From contig NZ_JAFMTQ010000001.1 in assembly GCF_026126405.1 (NCBI RefSeq), forward strand, positions 568,610 to 632,609: a DNA stretch of 64,000 bases. Reading direction: 5' to 3'. Shown here one piece after another: positions 62,475-64,000 of this stretch (positions are counted from its first letter, which is position 1; each line of letters starts with the position of its first letter). Source of the DNA: Aureitalea sp. L0-47 (GTDB taxonomy: Bacteria; Bacteroidota; Bacteroidia; Flavobacteriales; Flavobacteriaceae). A model generated the notes under the pieces. The model saw nothing but the letters and a program-made list of their open reading frames with translations. It made no database searches and had not been told where the DNA came from. The position numbers and the translations under genes are program-made.

Positions 62475-63832
62475 GAAAGTTCCTGTTTTATATAGTGGCT
62501 GTGATCCTGATGTTCAGTGGACGTTCCTTCGGGCAGGAGGATATGGTTGAATTACTCGATAAGGAAGATGCAATTGCCTTGATGCTGGAAAATAACTTCT
62601 CGGTTCAAATTGCCAGGAACAATGTAAATATTGCCGAAAACAATGCCGGGATACTGAATTCGGGTTACCTGCCAACACTCTTCGGACTAGCCGGTGGGAA
62701 TTATGATAATACGACATCGACCACCGACTTTAACGGTGCGCTGGACAATCAAGGAAATCCTCGGCCTGATATCACAATAGAAGATGCGGAAACAAGAGCC
62801 TTGAATGCGAGTATTAACCTGGACTACACCCTCTTTGATGGTCTTGGCAGATTATACAACTATAAATCCCTGAAAGAACAGTATCAGTTATCCGAGCTCC
62901 AGGCCCGACAAACCATAGAGGAAACAGCGGTTCAATTGCTCGTAGTCTATTACGATGTTGCCAGGTTGAAGGAAAATGTGGCTGTGCTTGAGACTGCGCT
63001 TGAGATCAGTAAGGAAAGAGAAGTAAGGGCGCAATATCAATTCGATTATGGCCAGGTGAGGAAGCTGGATCTCTTAAATGCCAGGGTAGATGTGAATACG
63101 GATAGTATCAACTTACTCAACGCCCGACAACAATTGTTGAACGCAAAACGCGATCTGAACCTATTGCTGAACAGGGACCTGGAAACTACGTTTAGGGTAG
63201 ATACTACTGTTACTTTCGTGAACGAGCTGGAGTTGGAGTCCTATGTTGCTTCGGTAGAAGAAAACAATGTGCGATTGCTGCAGGCGGAAAAGAACCTTGA
63301 GATCACTGACTATACGTTAAAGCGAAACAGAGGCCTCTTGTTACCAACGGTTGGGCTTTCGGGTAGTTATGGCTGGAATCGTTCCGAAAACCCCGCTTCG
63401 GCTTTCTTTCCCGGTACAATTCGGACTTCAGCATCGTTGAATGTTGGTTTGAATTTACGGTGGAATTTATTCGATGGAGGTAATGCCTACACCACTATAC
63501 GTAATTCAAAGATCGCCATTGAAAACCAGGAGCTGGTAAAGTCACAGTTCCAGCAGGAAGTGTACAGGGATCTTGCCAATGCAAAGGGAGATTACGATAA
63601 TGCTTTATATATCTATGGCTTACAGGAACAGAATGTTCTTACGAACAAAGACAATTTTGAACGATCCAGGGAACAATTGAAGTTGGGGCAGATCTCAAGC
63701 CTGGAATTCAGGCAGGCTCAGATCAATCTCTTGAATGCTCAGACCACTCGGAACGCGGCTAAGTACAACGCTAAAGCTGCCGAGGCACGTTTACTACAAC
63801 TGGTAGGACAGTTACTTAATGTACCTTTCTAA
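62471..63832 (+). CDS. TolC-family outer-membrane efflux channel
   Basis: A 453-residue outer-membrane factor with a signal peptide (ending GRSFG-Q) and two OEP repeats rich in coiled-coil heptads (LLDKEDAIALMLENNFSVQIARNNV; GQISSLEFRQAQINLLNAQ). It completes the RND efflux unit. Four-base overlap with the pump gene. There is no lipobox, unlike the OprM group. Confidence 0.93.
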   Translation: MRKFLFYIVAVILMFSGRSFGQEDMVELLDKEDAIALMLENNFSVQIARNNVNIAENNAGILNSGYLPTLFGLAGGNYDNTTSTTDFNGALDNQGNPRPDITIEDAETRALNASINLDYTLFDGLGRLYNYKSLKEQYQLSELQARQTIEETAVQLLVVYYDVARLKENVAVLETALEISKEREVRAQYQFDYGQVRKLDLLNARVDVNTDSINLLNARQQLLNAKRDLNLLLNRDLETTFRVDTTVTFVNELELESYVASVEENNVRLLQAEKNLEITDYTLKRNRGLLLPTVGLSGSYGWNRSENPASAFFPGTIRTSASLNVGLNLRWNLFDGGNAYTTIRNSKIAIENQELVKSQFQQEVYRDLANAKGDYDNALYIYGLQEQNVLTNKDNFERSREQLKLGQISSLEFRQAQINLLNAQTTRNAAKYNAKAAEARLLQLVGQLLNVPF

Positions 63833-63838
63833 CTTACA

Positions 63839-64000
63839 ATGGAAGAACACTATTTTCAATGTCCGTATTGCTGGGAGGAGATCTCCATGCTTTTGGACCC
63901 TTCTGAGTCTCAGACCTATGTAGAAGATTGCGAGGTGTGTTGTAATCCCATCGAACTTCGAGTAACCTTCGAAAATGGAATGCTTATTGCTTTTGAAGCC
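63839..64000 (+). CDS. CPXCG-motif cysteine-rich protein (3' partial)
   Basis: The first 54 codons of a small protein run off the window end. Residues 8-11 are CPYC, followed by a second cluster CEVCC (31-35), which matches the CPXCG-motif family, probably a small zinc-ribbon protein. It begins 6 nt after the TolC gene stop and may be read with the efflux operon. Role unknown. Confidence 0.85.
   Translation, partial: MEEHYFQCPYCWEEISMLLDPSESQTYVEDCEVCCNPIELRVTFENGMLIAFEA

Overview
The window comes from a member of the Bacteroidota, most likely a marine-type Flavobacteriaceae. The signs are the complete gldK-gldL-gldM-gldN core of the type IX secretion system (T9SS), a secreted protein with a T9SS type A sorting tail, the flavobacterial exosortase pair XrtF/XrtF-associated protein, a mevalonate-pathway HMG-CoA reductase, and upstream elements of the Bacteroidota form TTTG-N17..21-TAnnTTTG. 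Almost everything looks like vertically inherited core genome. No rRNA, tRNA, CRISPR array, prophage or insertion sequence was recognised.

Layout. 1-3.0 kb: end of a CBS/CorC-type membrane protein and a membrane-anchored SurA/PpiD-like isomerase. 3.0-5.2 kb (minus): HMG-CoA reductase and a GYDIA-family GHMP kinase with zero spacing. 5.4-11.4 kb: peptide-use cassette (dipeptidyl peptidase IV, two POT peptide transporters) and a thioredoxin-like protein. 11.4-16.3 kb (minus): comEC, NlpC/P60 lipoprotein, and surE-small membrane protein-lpxB. 16.4-20.5 kb: tail-specific protease, a lone DppC-like permease, a DRGH nuclease. 20.5-26.0 kb (minus): mreB-mreC-mreD-mrdA-rodA, then purH. 27.7-31 kb: MacB/FtsX-like permease, small membrane protein, fRMsr-like GAF protein, xrtF and partner.

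31.0-36.1 kb: a plus-strand run that looks like a heavy-metal (possibly copper) handling locus: DUF3347 lipoprotein, HYC_CC_PP protein, acetolactate-decarboxylase-like lipoprotein, HMA-MauE fusion, TonB-dependent receptor and a secreted HMA protein. A hairpin-rich gap with an unlisted 32-residue lysine-rich ORF follows. 36.5-43.2 kb (minus): groES-groEL, and miaB, a sigma-54-activator-like AAA+ protein, lptE, a TPR-like protein and secG. 43.3-45.7 kb: a membrane protein and a DUF1028-MAM-T9SS substrate. 45.8-54.2 kb: topA, an arginase-fold protein with degraded metal ligands, then gldKLMN. 54.2-54.6 kb is non-coding, with a strong terminator and 7-bp tandem repeats. 54.6-64 kb: FAD oxidoreductase, DUF983 protein, ABC-F ATPase, and a tripartite RND efflux operon (adaptor, pump, TolC) followed by a CPXCG protein cut by the window end.

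The best candidates for something undescribed are the metal locus with its decarboxylase-fold lipoprotein, the arginase pseudoenzyme between topA and gldK, the lysine-rich micro-protein, and the XrtF pair with no visible substrate. Several long open frames begin inside a TAnnTTTG element, so downstream starts are preferred and noted.
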